Assembly: GCA_030040475.1 (NCBI GenBank)
Contig: JASHTQ010000545.1
Location: 1 to 24,489, forward strand
Direction: 5' to 3'
Source of the DNA: Streptosporangiaceae bacterium
GTDB lineage: Bacteria > Actinomycetota > Actinomycetes > Streptosporangiales > Streptosporangiaceae
Length of the DNA: 24,489 bases
Under the pieces are notes generated by a model, which worked only from the letters and a program-made list of their open reading frames with translations, did no database searches and had not been told where the DNA came from. This document shows, one piece after another, positions 17,041 to 23,702 of this stretch. A program made the translations under genes and the position numbers. Positions within the stretch are counted from its first letter, which is position 1; each line of letters begins with the position of its first letter.

Positions 17041-17130
17041 GCGCGGCCGCGGGAACTGGAGGAAGAGAACCGCCGGCCCAAGATGGAGCGAGACGGAAAA
17101 GGCGCCCTTGAGGCGTCAAGTGGGGATCGG
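17041..17130 (+). mobile_element. IS3-family OrfA relic
   Basis: The frame here reads RPRELEEENRRPKMERD, close to the coiled-coil end of IS3-family OrfA (RELEEENRRLKMERDxLK). The reading then degrades within a few codons. No start or terminal repeat is found. The surrounding stretch, 16791-17290, contains no gene I can support. Confidence 0.5.
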
Positions 17131-17293
17131 GAAGACGTTGCATTAAATGCCCAGGGGTTGCGGGTTCGCTGGTGACGCATCGTTATTGGACAAGGTGGCA
17201 TCAGAACCGCTGCGCCCCCGGAAGGGCGTGGCGAGAAGGAGAGCCGCAAATGTCTGAAGCGCGAGGAACCGGAAGAATGTCCAGCATGTGAGA

Positions 17294-17440
17294 ATGGCCG
17301 CGTTCGAGTACATCGAGAGCCATTACAACAGGAGGCGGATACAGCGGTCGCTCGGCTATCTGTCACCTGCTGAATTCGAGTCCAGAGTTGACGAAGTTAC
17401 GCAAGGGGCCGCTATAACAGAACTGTCCACGAATAGGTAG
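17294..17440 (+). mobile_element. IS3-family OrfB transposase C-terminal relic
   Basis: A 48-codon frame reads AAFEYIESHYNRRRIQRSLGYLSPAEFE and continues to a TAG at 17438. This is the conserved C-terminal end of the integrase core of IS3-family transposases (FEYIE-FYNRRRxHSxLGYLSPxEFE). The catalytic DDE part is absent. With the OrfA piece about 160 bases upstream on the same strand, it is probably one internally deleted element. Confidence 0.75.
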
Positions 17441-17534
17441 GCGTCCATGATCATTTATTAGGGAAAGGACCGCCGCCTGCTGGCGCCTCACCGCTAGGCC
17501 GACCCTACCTAACTTGCTGGCATAACGCCACCGC

Positions 17535-17566
17535 TTGACACACCGAGCCGGGCAGCGCAGACTGTC
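17535..17566 (+). promoter_or_regulatory. promoter of the second catabolic unit
   Basis: TTGACA (17535-17540), a 17-base spacer and CAGACT (17558-17563) followed by GTC duplicate the core of the transporter promoter at 9042. The spacer sequences differ, so the shared elements look functional rather than a recent copy. The predicted transcription start is near 17570, inside the operator palindrome. The first recognisable start codon is at 17674. Confidence 0.6.
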
Positions 17567-17594
17567 TGTCGACAGACGACTGGTAGACAGTCGA
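17564..17594. promoter_or_regulatory. GntR-type operator, site B
   Basis: TGTCGACAGACGACT (17567-17581) matches site A at 13 of 15 bases and site C at 14 of 15. It is embedded in a 14-bp perfect palindrome, GTCTGTCGACAGAC (17564-17577). A further half-like copy, GACAGTCGA, follows at 17586-17594 and is also present in site A. Its position over the expected transcription start fits repression. Confidence 0.62.
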
Positions 17595-17673
17595 TCTGGT
17601 GGGATGTCCGCAACTAGCACGGGCGGCATGCGTCCGTCGCGCGGTCAGCAACATTCGGAAGGATATCGGGAGC

Positions 17674-18371
17674 ATGACTCACGCCCGTAGGACACATGGA
17701 GCGGCTCATAGACGTGCTGTCGGTCCTTGTGATCGCTGATGCTTGACACCGGATTCGGCGGCGTGCTGAACGTCCACCGCACCGTGCGTCAGCCCGAACG
17801 CGCCGGTGCGGCTGCGGTCCAACTCGAAGACCAGATCAGCCCGAAGCGCTGCGGTCACTTCGACGGCAAGGCAGTGGTCGCGCAGCAGACGATGCTGGAC
17901 AAGCCGGAGGCGGCCTTGGACAGCAGCGACGACCCGGACCTGGTGATCATTGCCCGCACCGCCGCGTACGCGGCGGAGGGCTTCGAAGCCAGCGTCGAGC
18001 GAGTGCGGGCGTACGCGGAGGCCAGCGTGGACATGATCTTCGTCGAGGCGCCGCGGATCGTCGAGGAGCTGCGGCAGCTGCCTACGCTGATCGACGCACC
18101 GCTGGTGGCGAACATGGTCGAGGGTGGCAAGACCCCGCTGCTGACCGTCAGTGAGCCGGCCGAGGTGGGTTTTCGGATGGAGCTATACGCCAACACGGCA
18201 CTTCGGGTCGCGATGGCGGCCGTCCAGCGGGCCATGGAGACTCTCCGCAACGGCGGCGGCAATCACGTGCTGCTGGCAGACACGGTCAGCTGGGACGAAC
18301 GGCAGCGTCTAGTTGGGCTGGAGAGATACCAGCAGCTGGAGGACCGCTACCTGCACGTGCCAAGCCGGTGA
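17674..18371 (+). pseudogene. second isocitrate lyase/PEP mutase family lyase, N-terminally deleted and frameshifted
   Basis: The frame from ATG 17739 gives 210 residues of a 2-methylisocitrate/dimethylmalate-lyase-like protein: DTGFGG, VQLEDQISPKRCGH with the catalytic Cys, IIARTAA and LVANMVEGG. The usual first 70 or so residues are missing. Upstream, ATG 17674 (MTHARR..., after GGGAG) looks like the original start, and the frame from 17696 ends VLVIADA just before an extra T. Removing that T joins VIADA to DTGFGG, the normal motif. So an internal deletion plus a +1 frameshift has broken the gene. A truncated product from ATG 17739 would lack part of the active-site barrel. It overlaps the MmgE/PrpD start by 4 bases (GTGA). 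Confidence 0.72.
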
Positions 18372-19738
18372 TGCAGGCGAGCACTGCGGCGCTGGTCGAC
18401 CTGCTGCGCCGGAAGTCGGGAAAGATCACCGAGTCGGCTATCGCCGCCGCCCGCACCCTGGTCCTCGACTTTCTCGGCGTGGCGGTGGCCGGCTCGGCTA
18501 CCGCGGAAGGACAGCACGTCAGGGCGGTCATGCAGGCCCTTGGTCGGATCGGCCCCTGCCCGGTGCCGGTCTTCGGCGAGCGGTTCGACCCGGCCACGGC
18601 CGCCCTGGTCACCGGGACGATGGGATACAGCATCGGCCTGACCGACACGCACGCCATGTCCATCACCCATCCGGGACCATCGGTCATCCCAGCCGCGCTG
18701 GCCGTCGGCCACGCAGTCAGGGCGACCGGTCAGGACGTGCTCGACGCCATCGTCGTCGGCACCGAAGCGGTAGTGCGCATTGGCTCGGTGGTTAACCCGT
18801 CGCACCGGGGCCGCGGCTTCCATCCCACCGCCACCTGCAACCCGTTCGGTGCTGCGGCTGCGGCGGCGTACCTGCTGGGCGCCGACCGGGCGGCGATGCT
18901 CAGCGCCCTCGGCATCGCCGGAAGCATGGCCGGCGGGCTTTATGAGTTCCGCCACGAAGGTTCCATGCTGATGGCGTTGCACGGGGGATGGCCGGCCGCC
19001 AGCGGCGTCACCGCCGCCTACTTGGGCTACGGCGGCTTCACCGGTCCGTCCACCGTGCTGGAAGGACCCGAGGGCTTCTTCCGCGCCTTCGCCGACACGA
19101 CCAGGCCCGAGCTGCTCCTTGGCGATGACGGCGGGTTCGGGGTCGAGGAACTGTCGCTGCGCCCCTATTGCGCTTGCCGCTACGCGCATGCGGGCATCGA
19201 CGCCCTGCTGGCCATCTGGCAGCGTCATGGCCGCACCGACCCAAAGCAGATCACGAAGGTGACCGTCTGGACACACCGGATCGCCGTGGACCAGGAGTCC
19301 GAGCCAAACTCGGCGGTGGGCGCTCGGCTGAGCACTCGCTTCAACATCGCCCACGCCATCGTGCACGGCCCGCGCCTGACCGAGATCAGCGGGGACGACC
19401 TGGCCGATCCCGCGGTCGGCGCGATGTGCGAAGTGACGTCCATCTGCGAGGATCCCGCGCTGACCGCGATGTTCCCCGAGCGCTGGGCCTGCCGGGTCAC
19501 TCTGGAGCTCCGCGACGGAAGCCGCTACGAGGAACAGGTCGACGCGCCCAAGGGCGAGCCGGCCAATCCGCTGACGGCGGCCGAGGTCGAGTCCAAGTTT
19601 CGACGGCTTGCCGTGCCCGTGCTCGGCCCGGACGGCGCGGATTCGCTGTTCTCGGCGGCGTCCGCGCTAGCCGGTGCCCGTGATCTTTCTCACTTGGCGA
19701 GCGCCCTTGCGCCGACACCGAAGGAGGAGTCGGTGTGA
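18368..19738 (+). CDS. MmgE/PrpD-family protein
   Basis: This 456-residue protein belongs to the MmgE/PrpD family, which includes 2-methylcitrate dehydratase, cis-aconitate decarboxylase and iminodisuccinate epimerase. Recognisable pieces are LVLDFLGVAVAGS (about 31-43), GYSIGLTDTHAMSITHPGPSVIPAALAVGHA (about 85-115), GFHPTATCNPFGAAAAAAYLLG and KPYC-like LRPYCACRYAHAGIDAL. The length is typical. It overlaps the broken lyase gene (GTGA at 18368; an ATG at 18371 is the alternative start) and its own stop overlaps the next gene in the same way. It probably acts on a C5-C7 di- or tricarboxylic acid; the exact reaction cannot be decided. Confidence 0.9.
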   Translation: MMQASTAALVDLLRRKSGKITESAIAAARTLVLDFLGVAVAGSATAEGQHVRAVMQALGRIGPCPVPVFGERFDPATAALVTGTMGYSIGLTDTHAMSITHPGPSVIPAALAVGHAVRATGQDVLDAIVVGTEAVVRIGSVVNPSHRGRGFHPTATCNPFGAAAAAAYLLGADRAAMLSALGIAGSMAGGLYEFRHEGSMLMALHGGWPAASGVTAAYLGYGGFTGPSTVLEGPEGFFRAFADTTRPELLLGDDGGFGVEELSLRPYCACRYAHAGIDALLAIWQRHGRTDPKQITKVTVWTHRIAVDQESEPNSAVGARLSTRFNIAHAIVHGPRLTEISGDDLADPAVGAMCEVTSICEDPALTAMFPERWACRVTLELRDGSRYEEQVDAPKGEPANPLTAAEVESKFRRLAVPVLGPDGADSLFSAASALAGARDLSHLASALAPTPKEESV

Positions 19739-20050
19739 CTGCGGCCAGCGATCTCGCGCATCGTTTCCCTGCCATCCGCGCGGACGAGCTGCCGCCGAAC
19801 GGGCTCGCCGAAATGCGCCGTCTGCTCCGTGATTACTGCGGTGTGGCGCTGGCCGGCAGCCGAACCGATACCGGGCAGATCGTCGCCGACCTCGATGGAG
19901 GCCCTGTTCCACCACGGGCCGCCGGTCGCATCCGCCGCGCTAGCGGTCGCCGAATGGCAGCGCGCCAGCGGCGCAGAGCTGCTGGCGGCCTTCGCCCGGA
20001 GCGGGTACATCGAGCACGTGTTCATCGGCTTGCGCCGGCAAGCTAGGACC
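19735..20050 (+). pseudogene. second MmgE/PrpD gene, heavily truncated and frameshifted
   Basis: From GTG 19735, after AAGGAGG, about 50 residues read like an MmgE/PrpD N-terminus (LLRDYCGVALAGSRTDTGQIV). The similarity then moves to another frame, HHGPPVASAALAVAEWQRASGAELLAAFARSGY, matching a region roughly 60 residues further on in the family. It ends near 20050, so over 300 residues are missing. At least one deletion, one frameshift and a 3' truncation are needed. The intact paralogue lies directly upstream. The ribosome site and the overlapping start (GTGA) are still in place, so it once was part of the operon. Confidence 0.65.
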
Positions 20051-20090
20051 GGATCCGCCGTCCACGCGGCCTGGTGCGGAAGGGAGCACA

Positions 20091-21047
20091 GTGCACAACA
20101 ACACCAGCGAGACGGCCACGCCGGGTCCGGCGCGTCAGCTCGGGCTCTGCGGGCTCGGGAACATGGGCTCGGCCATCGCCTCGCGGCTGGCGCCGGGATT
20201 CCGGCTGCTCGGCTACGACGTCGACCAAGACCGTGCCGCCCGTGTGGCCCGCGAGCACGACTTCCGCTGCTGCCCTGACCTGGCCGAGCTCAGGGGCGCG
20301 GAGTGGGTCGTGCTCTGCTTGCCGTCGCCGCGGGCGTCCGCGGAGGTCGTCGAGGTGCTGGCGCCAAGGATGGCGCCGGGGAGCGTGATTATCGAGACGA
20401 GCACCGTAGGCCCGGACACCATGCGCGGCCTGGCTGCGCTCTGTCGACCGCACCACGTCGGCATCGTCGATGCCGCCCTCGCGGCCGGCGTCGGGCAGAT
20501 GCGCAGCGGCACCGCGGCCCTGCTGGTCGGCGGCGACGACGCCGACGTGGCTGCCGCGACACCGGTGCTGAACGCACTGGGGCGCAAGACGATCAGGCTC
20601 GGCGAGCTCGGCAGTGGCGCGGCGCTCAAGGTGATCAACAACGCGGTCGCGCACGCGGTCATGGTCGTCCTGGTGGAGGCGGCCGCGCTGGCCGCGGCCT
20701 GCGGCGTCCCGCGCGAGCGCCTCATCGACCTGCTCACCGGCAACGACGCCGGGCTCACCCGGCCGCTTGAGCACAGGCTGATGGAACGAGTGGCTCAGGG
20801 CGACTACCAGGGCGGCATGCCGACCGAGGCGGCGCTGAAGGACTCCGGGCTGGCGCTGGCACTCGCACGGGAGACCGGCGTCCCGCTCTTCGCCATCCAG
20901 GCCTCGCACCCGGTCTACGAAATGGCGACCGCCCAGGGCCAGGGAAGGCTCGACTACGCTTCGATCGCGACGCTCTGGGAGCGATGGCTCGGCCGATCCC
21001 TGACTGAGGCAGCCGCGGTCAGGAATCGAACAGCCTCGTCACGTTGA
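20091..21047 (+). CDS. 3-hydroxyisobutyrate dehydrogenase-like NAD(P)-dependent oxidoreductase
   Basis: This 318-residue beta-hydroxyacid dehydrogenase has cofactor loop GLGNMG (21-26), the substrate segment DAALAAGVGQMRSGTAALLVGG (127-148; commonly DAPVSGG), and the catalytic segment GSGAALKVINN with Lys180 (174-184). Relatives act on 3-hydroxyisobutyrate, tartronate semialdehyde or 2-(hydroxymethyl)glutarate. The changed substrate motif (AALAAG for APVSGG) suggests a non-standard substrate. GTG at 20091 follows AAGGGAG. It is the last gene of the second unit and runs 29 bases past the end of the oppositely oriented GntR gene. Oxidation of a hydroxy-acid intermediate of the same pathway is a reasonable inference. 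Confidence 0.88.
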   Translation: MHNNTSETATPGPARQLGLCGLGNMGSAIASRLAPGFRLLGYDVDQDRAARVAREHDFRCCPDLAELRGAEWVVLCLPSPRASAEVVEVLAPRMAPGSVIIETSTVGPDTMRGLAALCRPHHVGIVDAALAAGVGQMRSGTAALLVGGDDADVAAATPVLNALGRKTIRLGELGSGAALKVINNAVAHAVMVVLVEAAALAAACGVPRERLIDLLTGNDAGLTRPLEHRLMERVAQGDYQGGMPTEAALKDSGLALALARETGVPLFAIQASHPVYEMATAQGQGRLDYASIATLWERWLGRSLTEAAAVRNRTASSR

Positions 21048-21726
21048 TCAGTGCACCGTTGAGGTGCTGTTCCATGGCCTTGGCGGCCCCGTCCGGGTCG
21101 TGCCGCTTCAACGCGTCCAAGATTATCCGATGCTCGGTGAGCGCTTGGCGGGCCCGTCCCGGCTGCTGCGCCGACCGCAGCCGCGCCAGCCGGAGCTGGA
21201 TGCTCAGCGTGCCCGTCAGCTCGACCAGGGGCGGGTTGTCTGCCGCCTTGAGCAGAGCGCGGTGGAAATCCAGATCGCTCGGATAGGCTGCCTGATCGTC
21301 CATGGAGCCTTCGGTCGTCTCTAGCAGAGCCTCCAGCTCACACAGTTGTTCGTCGGAAGCCGACTCGGCCGCGAGCCGGGCACCGAGGCATTCAAGCACG
21401 GTGCGGATCTGGGCCAAGTGGCGCACGGTCTCCAGGCCGAGCTCGACGACGAACGCGCCGCGACCGGGGACGAACCGGACGAGCCCTTCGCCAGCCAGCG
21501 ATTGGATAGCCTCTCGCAGCGGTGACCTGCTGATGCCTAGCCGCTGGGCCAGGCTGAGCTCGTTCAGCCGCTCACCCGCCTGGATCTCGTTGGCTAGGAT
21601 CATCTGGCGGATGATTTGCGCTGCCCCGTCAGCGAACTTCCTCGTACTGAAGACGACGGAAGGATCGGCCGCCTCTATCACCGATTCCTTGCCATCGGCT
21701 CGCTCGCCGGCTCCGCTTGCCATCAT
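21019..21726 (-). CDS. GntR-family transcriptional regulator, FCD (FadR-like) subgroup
   Basis: This 235-residue regulator has a winged helix (about 35-93) with LSLAQRLGISRSPLREAIQSLAGEGLV and the wing PGRGAFV. The all-helical FCD ligand domain (about 100-225) keeps the metal/acid-binding positions: Asp151/153-Phe-His155, His199 and His221. FCD regulators usually bind a small carboxylate through that metal and leave DNA on binding. ATG at 21726 follows GGAGG. A 15-bp operator copy sits 10 bases upstream of the start, so autoregulation is likely; two more copies lie at the catabolic promoters. It is convergent with and overlaps the dehydrogenase gene by 29 bases. The inducer is probably the pathway substrate. 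Confidence 0.92.
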   Translation of the reverse strand: MMASGAGERADGKESVIEAADPSVVFSTRKFADGAAQIIRQMILANEIQAGERLNELSLAQRLGISRSPLREAIQSLAGEGLVRFVPGRGAFVVELGLETVRHLAQIRTVLECLGARLAAESASDEQLCELEALLETTEGSMDDQAAYPSDLDFHRALLKAADNPPLVELTGTLSIQLRLARLRSAQQPGRARQALTEHRIILDALKRHDPDGAAKAMEQHLNGALINVTRLFDS

Positions 21727-21735
21727 GCACCTCCG

Positions 21736-21750
21736 TGTCGACAGACGACA
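21736..21750. promoter_or_regulatory. GntR-type operator, site C (autoregulatory)
   Basis: TGTCGACAGACGACA differs from site A at one base and from site B at one base. It abuts the ribosome site of the GntR/FCD gene, so binding would block transcription of the regulator itself. Upstream, TATGTT on the minus strand could be the -10 box, but the -35 is weak. Confidence 0.6.
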
Positions 21751-22129
21751 ACATAGCTTTAATGCTATTGCTATCCCTTATGGCCCAGAAGAATCAGGAT
21801 GCTTCAGATCTGCAAGTAGGAAGGCAAGGCCGCGTACACCGCTCGCGGAACCACCTGGAGAGCGGCGCCAATCGCGATGACGGCACCCGGTACGCAGGAC
21901 CCTCCGTAGGCACGCCAAGTGTAGCCCACGCAGTGGGCGTCGGCCCGTCGCCGCCGTAAAGCCGCTACCGCAAACCCGCAACCCAAGAGCCGCCGAGAAG
22001 GCGCCACTCCGATGCCGGGCCGATCCGGACGTGCCGACCCGGCACCGGGCATCTGCGCCGGATCGCGCTTGTTGGCGGCCGGAGCGAAAGTGAAACGCCC
22101 ATGCCCGCACCGGGCCGGTAAATTGCCGA
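21751..22129. other. non-coding stretch, no supported gene
   Basis: The first 30 bases are AT-richer and probably hold the GntR promoter, with a short inverted repeat ATAGC...GCTAT. The rest has an open minus-strand frame ending in a hydrophobic run (AVIAIGAALQVVPRAVYAALPSYLQI) that could be a membrane-protein relic, but I cannot assign it. Confidence 0.35.
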
Positions 22130-22711
22130 GTGGATAATGCAGGCTGGTGCGCGACAATGGATTCTGTAACGGCAGGCTCCTTTCCTGCCGTCGTGGTGAT
22201 GCGATACCGATCCTTGCTGGCCTGGGCAAACGAGCGAGCGATTCTGGCGATTCCGTTCGGTGAGGGCGCCAGGCTGTCCGGTGGCTCGGCAATAAGCGAT
22301 CGCCGAAGCAGGTGCCCAATGCCCATCTCGGCCGGTCGACGCGGGCCGCGGGCACGTTCTACGCCCCGGATCCCGGGCAGTTTCGAGATTTGCACGATCG
22401 GCGGCAATCTCGCCACTAATGCGAGTGGCATGCGCTGCGTCAAGTACAGGGTCACCAGGGACTCGGTGCTCGCCCTGGAAGTGGCGCTGGCCGATGGCAC
22501 CGTTCTGCATACCGGCAGCGATGCGCATAAAAGACGTCGCCGACTATGACCTGCATCGCTTTTCGTCGGTTCGGAAGGCGCCCTCGGCGTCATCACATCG
22601 GCCACCCGGCGATTCCGCCGGGCGCCCCCTTTCGATCCGGTGACATTCGTGCCCGCATTATCGTCGCTGAAGGCGATAGACGACGCCGTCGACCGACTGG
22701 CAGGTTCGTAG
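22130..22711 (+). pseudogene. decayed FAD-linked oxidase (GlcD-like)
   Basis: Pieces of an FAD-binding (PCMH-type) oxidase occur in order but in different frames. They are LAWANERAILAIPFGEGARLSGGSA, FYAPDPG, SFEICTIGGNLATNASGMRCVKYRVTRDSVLALEVALADGTVLHTG, KDVADYDLHRF, and VGSEGALGVITSATRRFRRAPPF, ending at a TAG at 22711. Several frameshifts and a missing C-terminal FAD-oxidase domain show it is dead. Intact relatives oxidise glycolate, D-lactate or 2-hydroxyglutarate-type acids, so it may once have belonged to the adjoining hydroxy-acid pathway. Confidence 0.75.
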
Positions 22712-22775
22712 CCGAGCACCGCCTTGTGCGAAACCGGACACCGGGCGAAAGCCGACGGTGGTTCCCGTCCCAGGA

Positions 22776-23648
22776 TCAGAACTTCTCGACGGCGGGTATT
22801 ACCTGTTCGCCCATGAGGTCGAGCGCGCGCAGAGAGCCGACGTCGGCGAGGGTACCCTGGGCGACCGTGACGCCGAGCTCGGCGAGTCCGTGCAGCTGCT
22901 CGATCGTCTGCTGGACGTTCTCGCCGCCGCGGCCCAGGTCGAAGCGCACCTGCGCGGTCTTCTCGATCTCGTCGTAGTCGCGGCCCTCGGCGGCGCAGTG
23001 CTCGCGCAGCACGTCGAGCTTGCGGGCCAGGTCGGGGGAGGCGAAGATGTTGCTGGCGTCGGCGTAGCGAGCCACCAGCCGCAGCGTCTTGCGCTCTCCG
23101 CCGCCGCCGATCATGATCGGCGGGTGCGGGCGGGCCAGCGACTGCGGTGAGTTCAGCGTGCGGGCCAGCCGGTAGTGCTTGCCGTCGAACGGGGCCTGCG
23201 AGCCGCTCCACATCTGCAGGCAGATCTGCAGCGCCTCCTCAAGCCGCTCGAAGCGCTCGGCCAGCGGCGGGAAGAACAGGCCAAGGCCGCGCGCCTCGTC
23301 CTCGTTCCAGGCCGCCCCGATGCCGAGCATCGCCCGCCCGCCGGACAGCACGTCAAGGGTGGTGACCGCCTTGGCGAGCAGCCCGGGGTCCCGGTAGACC
23401 ACCGCGGTCACGACGGTGAGCAGCTTGACCCGCTCGGTCCTCGCGGCCAGGAAGCCCAGCGCGGTATACGCCTCGAGCATCTCGTGCTCGGGCGGCCCGA
23501 GGCTGGCGATCTGCCACAGGTGGTCCATCACGCTGATCCGGTCGATGCCCGCCTGCTCCGCCTTGACGGCCACGTCGCCCAGCCGCTCCCGCAGCGCGGC
23601 CGGGCCGCCGTCCCAGGTGAAGTCCGCGACATGCAGGCCGATCTTCAT
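22776..23648 (-). CDS. LLM-class F420-dependent oxidoreductase
   Basis: This 290-residue luciferase-like TIM barrel opens with MKIGLHVADFTWDGG and has EQAGIDRISVMDHLWQ (about 32-47), TVVTAVVYRDPGLLAKAVTTLDVLSGGRAMLGIGAAWNEDEARGLGL (about 77-123) and PPIMIGGGGERKTLRLVARYAD. The LSGGR...GIGAAW block is typical of the actinobacterial F420-dependent class; FMN use cannot be excluded. ATG at 23648 is preceded by AGGAG at a spacing of 9. The substrate is unknown. It is downstream of the M24 peptidase gene on the same strand (54-base gap), and the two may be cotranscribed. Confidence 0.9.
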   Translation of the reverse strand: MKIGLHVADFTWDGGPAALRERLGDVAVKAEQAGIDRISVMDHLWQIASLGPPEHEMLEAYTALGFLAARTERVKLLTVVTAVVYRDPGLLAKAVTTLDVLSGGRAMLGIGAAWNEDEARGLGLFFPPLAERFERLEEALQICLQMWSGSQAPFDGKHYRLARTLNSPQSLARPHPPIMIGGGGERKTLRLVARYADASNIFASPDLARKLDVLREHCAAEGRDYDEIEKTAQVRFDLGRGGENVQQTIEQLHGLAELGVTVAQGTLADVGSLRALDLMGEQVIPAVEKF

Positions 23649-23702
23649 CCGAGCACGCTCCTATCCGCCGGGCGGTTCCGCGGCATCCATGATCTCACCT
23701 CG

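Noticed and set aside
16864..17175. Possible intact gene of 103 codons
   Set aside because: Only the middle resembles IS3 OrfA and the flanks are low-complexity; no ribosome site. Treated as a transposase relic.
21778..23211. Minus-strand open frame of 477 codons spanning the FAD-oxidase relic and the LLM gene
   Set aside because: The right half is a shadow of the LLM gene in another frame and the left half is antisense to a pseudogene; a hydrophobic end near 21820-21950 could be a relic but cannot be assigned.
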